A DNA stretch of 64,000 bases from Deltaproteobacteria bacterium (GCA_016709225.1 JADJEE010000002.1:1178001-1242000), one strand, 5' to 3'. Numbered from the stretch's first letter, positions 17,221-26,619 are shown. Numbers and translations: made by a program. Notes: a model not told the origin generated them from the sequence alone.

Positions 17221-20200
17221 GTGGCCGTCATCCTCGATCTCGAGCTCCCGCTGGTGGTGCGCACCCACGCCTCGGGCACGGTCTACGCGTTCGCGCTCGG
17301 GGCCCCCGATCTGGTCTGCCGTGCGGGCACCCGAGAGGAAGCCATCACCACGCAGACCCTCTTCCTGCGCGAGCACCTCGCGCGCGTCGATGCCGAGGCG
17401 ATCGCGGGCTTCGCGTTCCCACCCACCACCACCCTGCTCGAAATCCCGGTGGCGCTGCGGCGCGAAGACCTGCCGCCGCGCTTCGACAGCGACGGCGATC
17501 TCGCGATCCCCTGCGTCTGCGTGCCCGACGGCACCGCGACCTGGGTGCACGTGCTGCCGCTCGGCGAGGTGATCTACGTCGCGCCCGGCGAGTCGACGAG
17601 CGCGCGCGTCGTCGAGGAGGTCGAGCGCCGCGTGGCGGCACGCGAGCTCGACGACGCGGGCTTCCGGCGGCTGTTGCCGGTCCGCTCGCAGCAGCTGGTC
17701 TTCGTGCCGCTGCAGGTCGAGCGGCCCGAGATCGGCGATGCGGGACGTCGCGCTGCCGCACGGCGCGACCGCGCCGGCCGGCACGAGCGCAACGTCGCGC
17801 AGGAGCTGCTGCGCACCATCGGCGACGATCGGTTGGCCGCGATCGAGCGCGGGCTCCCGCCAGTGGTCGGTCGCGAGCCCGAGATCCAGCGGCTCGTCGC
17901 ACTGCTCGCGGGTGAGGAGCGCACCTGCGTGGTGCTGGTCGGACCACCGCAGGTGGGCAAGACGGCCGTGCTCGACGCAATGCTGCTGCAGCACGCCGAA
18001 CGGTTCCGCAATGGCCGCTGCATCGCCAGCTCCGGCGCCGCCCTGGTCGCCGGTCAGTCGGGCTTCGGCGAGCTCTCGCAGCGGGTGCAGCAGGTCATGC
18101 GCGCCGCCGAACGGCTCGACGCAGTCCTCTACTTCGACAACCTCGCCGACCTCTTCGCGGGCAAGAGCGGTGGCGTCGAGGACCTGGCGGCGAACATGCG
18201 CTCGGCGATCGTCGAGGGTCGGGTGCGCATCATCGGAGAGTGCACCGCCTCGGCGCTGGAGCAGTTCGAGAAGCAGCACGGACCGATCCTGTCGTGCTTC
18301 CACCGCGTCGACATCGCGCCGCTGTCGGCCGCGCGCAGCCACGACGCCGTGCTCGCGCACGATCGCTTCGTGGCCGGGCGCGAACCAACGCACGCGCACT
18401 TCGACGAGGCTGCGATCGCACCGCTGGTCGAGCTGTGCGAGCGCTACCTGCCGGAGCGTGCGTTGCCCGGCAGCGCGGTGCGCCTGTGGGCGGAGCTGCG
18501 CGCGATCCACCAGCACGACATCGACGACGACGGCACGCCGCACCGCATCGGCACGCACGACGTGCACCGGGCCTTCAGCCTGCGCACGGGAATCCCGATG
18601 TTTCTGCTGCGCGACGACGAACGCATGCGCCGCGACGCGCTCGCCGCGGAGTTTCGTCGCCGCGTGATCGGGCAGCCCGAGGCGATCGAGCGCGTCATCG
18701 ATACGCTCTGCACGATCAAGGCCCGCCTGCAGCCGCCCGGCAAGCCGTTGGCGAACTTCCTCTTCGTCGGCCCCACCGGCGTCGGCAAGACCGAGGTCGC
18801 CAAGACGCTCGCGCGGATCCTCTTTGGCGCCGAGGGTCGGATGGTGCGTTTCGACATGAGCGAGTATGCCGATCCGTGGGCGGCCGAGCGGCTCATCCGT
18901 GGCACCACCCGAGAGGACGGCGAGCTCACGCGGCGGGTCCGACAGCAGCCCTTCTGCGTGCTGCTGCTCGACGAGATCGAGAAGGCCCATCGCGCGGTGT
19001 TCGATCTGCTGCTGCAGGTGCTCGGCGAGGGACGACTCACCGACGCGCGCGGGCAGACCACCCACTTCGCGAACACCATCGTCATCATGACGAGCAACCT
19101 CGGCGCCAGCCATCGCCCGCACGGCGACGGCCCCGGCTTCGGCGCGGCGGTGGCCCCCCGCGGTGAGGCCGAGCGCGCCTACTACCTCGCGCAGATCGAT
19201 CGCCACTTCCGTCCCGAGTTCGTCAATCGCATCGACGCCGTGATCCCGTTCGCATCGCTCGATGCCCGCGAGATCGCCGAGGTGGCGCGGGTGTCGCTGC
19301 AGCGCATCCGCGAGCGACGCGGGCTCACCCAGCGTGACATCGATCTGGTCGTGACCGAGCCGGCTCTGGCCCGGCTCGCGCAGGACGGCTACTCGCCGAC
19401 CTACGGCGCGCGGGCCCTGCGTCGCCACTTGGAGGATCACCTGGTCGCGCCGCTGGCCCGCGTGCTCTCGCTCGCGGGTGCGGAGGCCGACGGCGCACGC
19501 GTGGTGATCGCCGCTGACGATCTCGAGGCCGCGCTCGCTGGCGTTGCGGCGCAGCACATCGAGCCGGCACCGCCGCTGCAGGTCGCGTGGATCCGTGGGC
19601 CTGGCCGTGGCGGCGCCGCGGCCAACCCCGCATCACGCGGTCTCGATCGCATCGCGCGTCTGCGACGCAGCGCAGCGGCTGCACTGCGGATCTCGCGGAT
19701 CGAGGATCTGCAGCAACGCATGGCGTACCTCACCGCCGAGCTGGCCAGTGCGAGCCGCCACGACGCGACGACGGTGGCGGCGCTGCGCGAGCACGAGCGC
19801 GCGCGTGTGGTGCTGTCCCGGCTCGGCGACGCGGTCGCGACCCTCGAGACCATCGAGGACCTCGCGCTGGCCGCCGAAGCCGAGCGCGAGCCGCTGCAGG
19901 AGCTGGTCGTCGAGGCCGAGCAAGCGCACGCGCGCTTCGAGGTCGAGTTCGTCCATGCGATGTTCGAGGGTGAGCGCCGCGACGCGATCACCTTGGTGGG
20001 CGCGGCGCTCGACGACCTCGAGGCGCTGGCGCTCTGGCTGCGCTGCCTCGACGCATGGAGCACCGCGCGGGGATGGACGGTCACGCTCCACCGCGCCGGC
20101 GAGCACGCGCCCCCGTGGCCGCCGCTGCCGTGGGGCCCGCCCCACACCCTCGCCGAGGCCCGGCACGAGCTCGACGACCCACGCACCGCCGCCGGCTGGC

Positions 20201-20586
20201 GCGGCGTGTTGGTGCGCGTGCGCGGCGAGTTCGCCGGCAACCTGCTCGAACTCGAGGCGGGCCTGCATCGGGTGTGGCCGGCCGAAGGTCTCGGCGCCTC
20301 GCACTTCGAGCTGCGCGCGCTGACCTGGCGCGCCGAGCTGGGCATGCCGGAGCTCGGCGCCGAGCACTTCGCCCCGCTGCCGTACAAGACCAACGAGCAG
20401 CCCCATCGCCGGGCCGCGCTGCGCGATCGCTTCGCCGACGGCGTGCTCGAGCTGTCGCAGCTCGGGCTCACGACGGCGCCTGGCGTCGATCTCGAGGACC
20501 CCGCGACCGTGCCCCGGCTGTGGTTCGGCGAGTTCATCCGCCGCGTGCGCGAAGGCCTCGATCTACAACCCGAGCTCCCCGAGTGA
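17221..20586 (+). CDS. ClpB-like double AAA+ protein fused to a release-factor-like C-terminal region
   Basis: 1121 aa. Residues 1-185 form a beta-rich N-terminal module unlike the Clp N-domain. D1 follows: Walker A GPPQVGKT (241-248), but Walker B is LYFDN (303-307) without the catalytic Glu, and the arginine-finger position reads LSCFHRV. There is no M-domain insert. D2 is ClpB-like: IGQPEAIERV, Walker A GPTGVGKT (517-524), Walker B LLLDEIEKAH (581-590), MTSNLGA, FRPEFVNRID and GARALRR. The GYVG pore loop expected between SEY and the Walker B is missing. Residues about 820-1040 align with E. coli RF2: a helical arm, then MFEGERRDA, LRCLDAWSTARGWTV and LLELEAGLHRV (compare MFSGEYDSA, MYLRWAESRGFKT and LRTETGVHRL). 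There is no GGQ domain. First of three paralogues, 34 bp ahead of the next. Confidence 0.9.
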   Translation: MAVILDLELPLVVRTHASGTVYAFALGAPDLVCRAGTREEAITTQTLFLREHLARVDAEAIAGFAFPPTTTLLEIPVALRREDLPPRFDSDGDLAIPCVCVPDGTATWVHVLPLGEVIYVAPGESTSARVVEEVERRVAARELDDAGFRRLLPVRSQQLVFVPLQVERPEIGDAGRRAAARRDRAGRHERNVAQELLRTIGDDRLAAIERGLPPVVGREPEIQRLVALLAGEERTCVVLVGPPQVGKTAVLDAMLLQHAERFRNGRCIASSGAALVAGQSGFGELSQRVQQVMRAAERLDAVLYFDNLADLFAGKSGGVEDLAANMRSAIVEGRVRIIGECTASALEQFEKQHGPILSCFHRVDIAPLSAARSHDAVLAHDRFVAGREPTHAHFDEAAIAPLVELCERYLPERALPGSAVRLWAELRAIHQHDIDDDGTPHRIGTHDVHRAFSLRTGIPMFLLRDDERMRRDALAAEFRRRVIGQPEAIERVIDTLCTIKARLQPPGKPLANFLFVGPTGVGKTEVAKTLARILFGAEGRMVRFDMSEYADPWAAERLIRGTTREDGELTRRVRQQPFCVLLLDEIEKAHRAVFDLLLQVLGEGRLTDARGQTTHFANTIVIMTSNLGASHRPHGDGPGFGAAVAPRGEAERAYYLAQIDRHFRPEFVNRIDAVIPFASLDAREIAEVARVSLQRIRERRGLTQRDIDLVVTEPALARLAQDGYSPTYGARALRRHLEDHLVAPLARVLSLAGAEADGARVVIAADDLEAALAGVAAQHIEPAPPLQVAWIRGPGRGGAAANPASRGLDRIARLRRSAAAALRISRIEDLQQRMAYLTAELASASRHDATTVAALREHERARVVLSRLGDAVATLETIEDLALAAEAEREPLQELVVEAEQAHARFEVEFVHAMFEGERRDAITLVGAALDDLEALALWLRCLDAWSTARGWTVTLHRAGEHAPPWPPLPWGPPHTLAEARHELDDPRTAAGWRGVLVRVRGEFAGNLLELEAGLHRVWPAEGLGASHFELRALTWRAELGMPELGAEHFAPLPYKTNEQPHRRAALRDRFADGVLELSQLGLTTAPGVDLEDPATVPRLWFGEFIRRVREGLDLQPELPE

Positions 20587-20620
20587 TTCACCCGAGCCCC
20601 ACCGTGCGCCCTCGACTCGA

Positions 20621-23600
20621 ATGGTAGACACCCGTTCATCGCTGCGCGGCCTGTGTGATCTGCGGGTCACGGTGTTCGAGCGCCGACAGGGCGCCACGCT
20701 GTACTGGCACACGCTCGGCCTGGGCGAGCTCGACCGCTTCGAGCGGGGCCCGAGCGCGCTGAAGCTGCAACAACGCATCGTCCAGCACCTGCGACGCGCG
20801 ATCGCCAAGCTGTGGCCGGCACAGCTCGAGGCGCTCGAGTTCGTGCCCGGCCGCACGCTGCACGGCGTCGAGCTCGACATGTTGCTGGGTGAGCCGCGCC
20901 GACGCGTGCGCGGCAGGTTCTCACTCGTGCTCGAGCCACGCGATCGCGGGGGCACCGACGACGCGCCGCTGTGGATCGCCTACCACCCGCTGCGCCCGCA
21001 CGAGTGGTTCCCGCACGCGCCGGAGCGAACGCTCGCCGACGAGGCCAGCAGCTACTTCCGCCAGCGCTGGTCGTCGCTCGACCCACTGGCGATCGAGCAG
21101 CTGCGCGCCAGCCCCCGCGAGACCCTGCGTCTGTTCAGCTTCACCGCCACCAGCCGCGGGCTGCTCGAGCTGGTCGACGATCGGCCGGGCGCAGAGGACC
21201 GCCCTGCGCTGGGCGCCAACCCGCGCCAGCGCGGCGCGGCGCTGCTGGCCGAGCTCGGCCGCAACGAGACCGAGCTCATCGCCGAAGGCGACGCGCCGCT
21301 CGGCGCCGAGCGTTCGCCGTGGACGCAGCAGCTGCGCCAGCTGCTGTGCGGCGACCAGCGCAGCTCGGTGCTGCTGGTGGGGCCCAGTGGTTGCGGCAAG
21401 AGCACGCTGTTGCGCCGCGCGATCCATGATCGCCTCGAGGCCGACGGCTGGGCGGTGCACCGCAACCTCGATCAGGTCCACGCGGTGTGGTCGATCCGTG
21501 GCAGCCGCCTGATCGCGGGGATGTCGTACCTCGGCCAGTGGGAGCAGCGTTGCGTCGACCTGCTCGAAGCGTGCCGCACCGAGCGCGCGCTGCTGTGGAT
21601 CGAAGACCTGCACGCGTGGGGCCGCATCGGCGAGAGTCGCGAGGCCGACCGCAACCTCGCCACCTTCTTCCGCGGGCCGATCGCGCGCGGCGAGCTGACG
21701 GTGCTGGCCGAGTGCACCGCCGAGCAGCTGCAGCTGCTCCAAGACGACGCGCCCGAGCTCGCGGCCGCGCTGACGACACTTTGGGTCGATGCCACCGACG
21801 CCCGCGAGACCGCACGCCTGGTCCACCACAGCGCGCGACGGCTCGAGGTCGACCACGGCGTGGGGTTCGACGCCGCGGCGTTCCGCACGATCGCCGATCT
21901 CGGCGGTGCGCTGTCGCCGAGCACGGCCGAGCCCGGCAAGTCGATCGAGCTGCTGCACGCACTCGCGCGAGGCGAGTACGGCTTCTCGCTCGAGCTCGAC
22001 CTGGTCGAGCAGGAAGTCGCCGCCGGCCGTCGCCTGCATGCGATCCGCCGCTGGCGCGAGCTCTCGGGCGGCAGCCTCCACGCCGCGGTGCAGGCCGTCG
22101 ACCAGTTCACCGCCACCGGGGTCTGGCCGGCGATCACCGAGCGCGTCCACGCGGTCGCATCACCGTCGGCCTACGGCACCATCGACCCCCGCTTCGACGA
22201 GGCACCACCGCCGGCCGTTGTCGGACACTCGGCGGTGGTGCGGCTGTTGGCCAAGCGCACCGGCGTGCCCGAGCTCTTGTTGGTGCCGCAGCGACCGCTC
22301 GCGGTCGACACCGTGCGCACGAGCTTCGCCGAGCAGGTGCTCGGACAATCGACCGCGGTCGATGCTGTGACCGACATCGTGCTGCGGATGCGCACGCAGC
22401 TCGACGACCGCGCGCGCCCCTACGGCGTGCTGCTGCTCTCCGGCCCCACCGGCACCGGCAAGACCGAGCTCGCCAAGTGCGTGGCGGAGTACCTCTATGG
22501 TGATCCCAAGCGGTTGATCCGACTCGACATGAGCGAGTACGGCGGCGCCGATGCGGTCGCGCGGCTGGTCGGCGACCGCGCGCGCCCCGAGGGCGTGCTC
22601 ACCCAGGCCGTGCGCGCGCAGCCGTTCTGCGTGGTCCTGCTCGACGAGATCGACAAGGCCGATCCCGCGATCCTGGGCCTGATGCTGCAGGTCTTCGACG
22701 ACGGCCGCCTCACCGACGCGGCCGGCCAGGTGGTCGACTTCAGCCACGCGGTGGTGCTGCTCACCTCGAACCTCGGCGCGACCACCGAGCGCGCGATCGG
22801 CCTCGGCGAGCGGCCCGAGCACGCGCGACGCGAGCTCGTGCGGGCGGTGCAGGACTTCTTCGCGCCGGAGCTGTTCAACCGCATCGACCGCGTGGTGCCG
22901 TTCGATCCGTTGTCGGTCGAGGGCGCCACTCGCATCGCGCACCGGGAGCTGCAGCAGCTGCTGACCCGCGACGGCTTGGTCGAGCGCAACGTGTTCGTGC
23001 GCTTCACGCCGGCGGTGATCGACTTCGTGGTCGCGCGGGGCTTCGCCGCCCGCGACGGTGCCCGCTCGCTCAAGCGCTGGCTCGAAGATCACGTCGGCGC
23101 GTGGTTGGCCGACGAGATCGCCGGCGGCCCGCTGGCGGCGATGCGTGTGTTCTGGCTGTACGTGCGCGACGGCCAACTCGCGCTCCACGGCGAGCACCTG
23201 ATCGAGGCCACCTGGCGGGCCGACCCCGGCGCGATGCAGCTGCTGCTCGACCGCAACGCACGACAGCTCCGACGCGGACTCGCCGACGCACTGACGAGCG
23301 TCGAGACGGTGCTCGACAGCCCTGCGCTCGTGCGGCTGGGCGCGACCATGAGCGAGCAAGTCTCGCGCTCCGCCGCCGGCGACACCGCGGCCGGGCAGAC
23401 CGCCTACAGCCTCGACCGTCTGCGTGGCGAGCTGCTCGAGCTGCGTGATCGCCTGCGCGTGCAGGCGGACTACGACCCCCTGCTCGCCGATGACACCCGC
23501 CAGGCCGAGGTGCACGGCGAGCTGGTCGAGGCCGAGCGCTTCGGCTGGGCCCGCCGCGCCGTCGCCAATGACGACGAGATCGTCCTGCGCGCACTCGACC

Positions 23601-24340
23601 CCCGCGGGCAGGTGCCCGCGCTGCCGCTGCGCACGCGCCCGCAGGTGCTCGACCTGCTCGATCGACTGCGACTGCTCGAGGTCGCGATCGCCCACGCCGA
23701 CGATCCCGACGAACACGCGGTGCTGCTCGAGCTCACGCGCGTCAGCCGTACGCGCCCCGAGGGTCGCTTCGCACGGCCACGCGCGGGACTGCTGGAGTGG
23801 CTGGCCGAGGCGTACGCGGGGGCCCGCGTCGACGTCGACGAGCGCGTGGCGGCCTTCGGCGACACCATCGTGCGCTTCGACGACGAGCTCCCCGACGCGA
23901 TGCGCGGCACCTGCGAGCAGATCGTCCTGCGCATCACCGGCCCCGGCGTGCGCACGCGGTTCCTCGCCGAACATGGCTGCCACGTGCGTCACGCACTGTC
24001 GGGCGCCACCGAGATCGTGCGTGTGCACGTGCGCCCGTGTGCCGGCGTCGACGCGGCGTCGTTCGCCCGTCAGGTGGTGCTGCGACGGCAGCAGTTCGCG
24101 GCTGCGCTCGAGCACGGCAGCGCGGCGCAACGGCCGGAGAACCCCGACGCGGTGCCGCCGATCGTGCGCGAGTACCACTTCGATCCCGCACCGAGCGGCG
24201 CGCCGGCGCCGATCACCGTCGAGGATCACCCGCTCGGTCACGTGCTGCGCCTGCACGTCGCGCGGCTCGCCGACGTGCTGCCGACGCTGTGGATGCTGCG
24301 GCCCGACCCGCAAGGCGGCGAGGGGGACACCGCGCCATGA
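20621..24340 (+). CDS. Second ClpB-like double AAA+ protein with diverged RF-like C-terminal extension
   Basis: 1239 aa. N-terminal module (about 1-190) with the same order of beta segments and helix as the other two paralogues. D1: Walker A GPSGCGKS (254-261), pore-loop-like MSYLGQWEQR (301-310), Walker B LLWIEDLH, where the acidic pair is Glu-Asp rather than Asp-Glu; the arginine-finger site reads ELAAALT. D2: Walker A GPTGTGKT (608-615), Walker B VVLLDEIDKAD (671-681), LTSNLGA, FNRID and GARSLKR; no GYVG pore loop (VGDRARPEGVLT instead). A 350-residue C-terminal extension has helical segments, then LLEWLAEAYAG, VLRITGPGVRTRFLAEHG and HVRHALSG, which match the PCRF pattern of release factors more weakly than in the first paralogue. 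It overlaps the third gene by 4 bp. Confidence 0.88.
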   Translation: MVDTRSSLRGLCDLRVTVFERRQGATLYWHTLGLGELDRFERGPSALKLQQRIVQHLRRAIAKLWPAQLEALEFVPGRTLHGVELDMLLGEPRRRVRGRFSLVLEPRDRGGTDDAPLWIAYHPLRPHEWFPHAPERTLADEASSYFRQRWSSLDPLAIEQLRASPRETLRLFSFTATSRGLLELVDDRPGAEDRPALGANPRQRGAALLAELGRNETELIAEGDAPLGAERSPWTQQLRQLLCGDQRSSVLLVGPSGCGKSTLLRRAIHDRLEADGWAVHRNLDQVHAVWSIRGSRLIAGMSYLGQWEQRCVDLLEACRTERALLWIEDLHAWGRIGESREADRNLATFFRGPIARGELTVLAECTAEQLQLLQDDAPELAAALTTLWVDATDARETARLVHHSARRLEVDHGVGFDAAAFRTIADLGGALSPSTAEPGKSIELLHALARGEYGFSLELDLVEQEVAAGRRLHAIRRWRELSGGSLHAAVQAVDQFTATGVWPAITERVHAVASPSAYGTIDPRFDEAPPPAVVGHSAVVRLLAKRTGVPELLLVPQRPLAVDTVRTSFAEQVLGQSTAVDAVTDIVLRMRTQLDDRARPYGVLLLSGPTGTGKTELAKCVAEYLYGDPKRLIRLDMSEYGGADAVARLVGDRARPEGVLTQAVRAQPFCVVLLDEIDKADPAILGLMLQVFDDGRLTDAAGQVVDFSHAVVLLTSNLGATTERAIGLGERPEHARRELVRAVQDFFAPELFNRIDRVVPFDPLSVEGATRIAHRELQQLLTRDGLVERNVFVRFTPAVIDFVVARGFAARDGARSLKRWLEDHVGAWLADEIAGGPLAAMRVFWLYVRDGQLALHGEHLIEATWRADPGAMQLLLDRNARQLRRGLADALTSVETVLDSPALVRLGATMSEQVSRSAAGDTAAGQTAYSLDRLRGELLELRDRLRVQADYDPLLADDTRQAEVHGELVEAERFGWARRAVANDDEIVLRALDPRGQVPALPLRTRPQVLDLLDRLRLLEVAIAHADDPDEHAVLLELTRVSRTRPEGRFARPRAGLLEWLAEAYAGARVDVDERVAAFGDTIVRFDDELPDAMRGTCEQIVLRITGPGVRTRFLAEHGCHVRHALSGATEIVRVHVRPCAGVDAASFARQVVLRRQQFAAALEHGSAAQRPENPDAVPPIVREYHFDPAPSGAPAPITVEDHPLGHVLRLHVARLADVLPTLWMLRPDPQGGEGDTAP

Positions 24341-26619
24341 CCCGCCCGAGCTATCGCGTGCACATTGCAACCCACCACGACGGTCGTCGGACCGCACGGC
24401 TGCTGCCCACGCGCCCGCCCGAGCTGCGACCGCCGACCGCCTACGGCGACGACGACGAGCAGGTGCTCGCGCAGCTGGCGTTGGCGGTGGCCGAGCAGCC
24501 GGGACTGGCCGACGACTTCGCGTGGCACGAACCGCTGACCCTGCGCCGCGCGAGCATCACCGTGCACCCGCAGTCGATCATCGGCAAGCGTGCGGTGATC
24601 GGCGCGCGCCAGCTGCCGATCCGCATCGGGTACGCGTGGGCACCGCTGGGCAAGGGCGGCTTCAAGGTGTTGGTGCCCGCGCTGTCGTGGCTGTTCGTGG
24701 TCGAGACCCTCGAGCTCGCGCCCGAAATCGTGCGCCACGCGGTCGCCACGGCGCTGCTCGGCCAGCAGGCCGCGCGCATCTACGGCCTCCACGACGTCAC
24801 CGACGAGCGCGTGATCGAGTGGGTGCCGCCCGCCAACGCGCGCGTGGCCCCGGCCCCCGAGCGTGACCAACGCGAGGTCGCGCCGGTGTTGGCCGCCATC
24901 GCGCAAGACTGGGTCGAGCGCGAGCGGCGACGGCCCGGTCGACGGCTGGTGGGCCAGTTCGACTTCAGCGCCCAGCTACCGCTGTTGCTGCGCGAGCAGC
25001 CACGCTCGCTGCTGCTGGTGGGGCCCGCCGGCTGCGGCAAGACCACGTGGGTGCGGGCGCTCGCACGCATGCTCGGCAAGCGCGACAGCGAGGACCCACC
25101 GCCGCGGCTGTGGGCGACCTCCGCCGATCGCATCGTCGCGGGCATGGTCTACCTCGGCATGTGGGAGCAGCGTTGCCTCGAGCTGGTCGCGGCGCTGTCC
25201 GGCACCGGCGACCTGCTCTACTTCGATCGACTCGCGCCGGTGCTCGCCGCGCAGACCGGGCGCTCGTCGATCGCCGACCTGCTGCAGCCCGCGCTACAGA
25301 CCGGCGCGATCGCGGTGATCTCCGAGTGCACGCCGGACGAGCTCGAGCGGCTGGCCCAGCGCGCACCGTCGTTGTTGTCGCTGTTCCACTTGGTGCCGCT
25401 CGAGCCCCCGCCGGCGGCGGCCATGGTGGGTCTGCTGGCGACGTGGTTCGCGCGTGAGCGCGCCGACATCACCATCGACGGCCCCGGCTGGCGGCGACTG
25501 GTACAGCACCTCGAGTTCTTCCAGCGGGATCTCGCATTCCCGGGCAAGGGCTTTCGCACGCTCGACGCGCTCGCCAAGCTGCACACCGACGAACACGGCG
25601 GACACGTCGAATTGGGCGCCGAACAGGTCAGCACCTCGTTCGCACAGATCACCGGCTTGCCGCTCGAGATCATCTCGGACACCCGCCGCGCCGATCGGTC
25701 GCACATCGCAGCGCGGCTCCGCGAGGGCGTCATCGGCCAGGACGAGGCCTGCTCGGTCGCCGCCCGCGTGCTCACGCGGCTCAAGGCCGGACTCAACGAC
25801 CCCGCACGCCCGATCGGCAGTCTGTTCTTCGTCGGGCCCACGGGCGTCGGCAAGACCGAGCTCGCCAAGCAGCTCGCGCGCTACATGTTCGGCAAGGCCG
25901 AGGCGCTGGTGCGGATCGACATGAGCGAGTACATGCTGCCCGGCGCTGCGCAGCGCCTGCTCGCATGTGGCCGCGGCGTGCGGAGCCTGGTCGAGCGCGT
26001 CCGCGAGCGGCCACTCTCGTTGGTGCTGCTCGACGAGATCGAGAAGGCCCACCCCGAGGTCTTCGACCTGCTGCTCGGCATGCTCGGCGAGGGTCGCCTG
26101 ACGGACGCCGATGGGCGCCTGGTCGACTTCCGCATGACCATCTGCGTGATGACCAGCAACATCGGCGTGCAGGCCCAGGCCGCGGCCGGCTTCGGCGACG
26201 CCGGCGACGGGGCCAACGACCTGCTGCGTGCGGTTCGGGGCCACTTCCGGCCGGAGTTCTTCAATCGCATCGATCACGTGATTCCGTTTGGGTCGCTGTC
26301 GCCCGAGCACATTCGCCGCATCGTCGAGCTCGAGCTGGCCCAGGTCGCGCAACGCACCGGGCTCGTGCGTCGCCGCCTGCGCCTGCGCGTCGAACCCGAC
26401 GCGCGCGCGTGGCTGGCCGAGCGCGGCTGGCACCCCACCAAGGGCGCACGCCCGCTCAAGCGCGTGATCGAAGAGCGCCTGGTGGCACCGGTCGCCGCGT
26501 TGCTCGCCGAGCAGCCGCGGCTGCAGGACTGCGAGCTGGTGGTGTGCACCGCCGGGGTGCCGGTCGCGGCCCGAGCGGGTCGCGTGGTGCTGGTGATCGA
26601 CGATGCGCGCCCGGCTTGA
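24337..26619 (+). CDS. Third ClpB-like double AAA+ protein, no C-terminal extension
   Basis: 760 aa. N-terminal module (about 1-185) of the same plan as its two paralogues. D1: Walker A GPAGCGKT (229-236), pore loop MVYLGMWEQR (270-279), Walker B LLYFDRL with Arg in place of the catalytic Glu, and no arginine finger (LLSLFHLV). D2: IGQDEACSVA, Walker A GPTGVGKT (500-507), Walker B LVLLDEIEKAH with Asp566-Glu567, MTSNIG, FRPEFFNRID and GARPLKR; the pore loop region is LLACGRGVRSLV rather than GYVG. It ends shortly after D2, unlike the other two. The ATG at 24337 lies within the previous stop and follows GAGGGGG. Probable core subunit of a hetero-oligomer with the two larger paralogues. Confidence 0.9.
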   Translation: MTRPSYRVHIATHHDGRRTARLLPTRPPELRPPTAYGDDDEQVLAQLALAVAEQPGLADDFAWHEPLTLRRASITVHPQSIIGKRAVIGARQLPIRIGYAWAPLGKGGFKVLVPALSWLFVVETLELAPEIVRHAVATALLGQQAARIYGLHDVTDERVIEWVPPANARVAPAPERDQREVAPVLAAIAQDWVERERRRPGRRLVGQFDFSAQLPLLLREQPRSLLLVGPAGCGKTTWVRALARMLGKRDSEDPPPRLWATSADRIVAGMVYLGMWEQRCLELVAALSGTGDLLYFDRLAPVLAAQTGRSSIADLLQPALQTGAIAVISECTPDELERLAQRAPSLLSLFHLVPLEPPPAAAMVGLLATWFARERADITIDGPGWRRLVQHLEFFQRDLAFPGKGFRTLDALAKLHTDEHGGHVELGAEQVSTSFAQITGLPLEIISDTRRADRSHIAARLREGVIGQDEACSVAARVLTRLKAGLNDPARPIGSLFFVGPTGVGKTELAKQLARYMFGKAEALVRIDMSEYMLPGAAQRLLACGRGVRSLVERVRERPLSLVLLDEIEKAHPEVFDLLLGMLGEGRLTDADGRLVDFRMTICVMTSNIGVQAQAAAGFGDAGDGANDLLRAVRGHFRPEFFNRIDHVIPFGSLSPEHIRRIVELELAQVAQRTGLVRRRLRLRVEPDARAWLAERGWHPTKGARPLKRVIEERLVAPVAALLAEQPRLQDCELVVCTAGVPVAARAGRVVLVIDDARPA

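Noticed and set aside
16960..19557. An 865-codon minus-strand open frame across the first AAA+ gene
   Set aside because: Mirror of a gene with clear Walker motifs; composition is antisense-like.
22160..24397. A 745-codon minus-strand open frame across the second AAA+ gene
   Set aside because: Same reasoning; no recognisable motif, whereas the plus strand has full AAA+ motifs.
17221..26619. Reading the AAA+ trio as ClpV of a type VI secretion system or as a Clp protease unfoldase
   Set aside because: No other type VI genes or clpP nearby, no Clp N-domain or M-domain, and the D2 pore loop is missing in all three.
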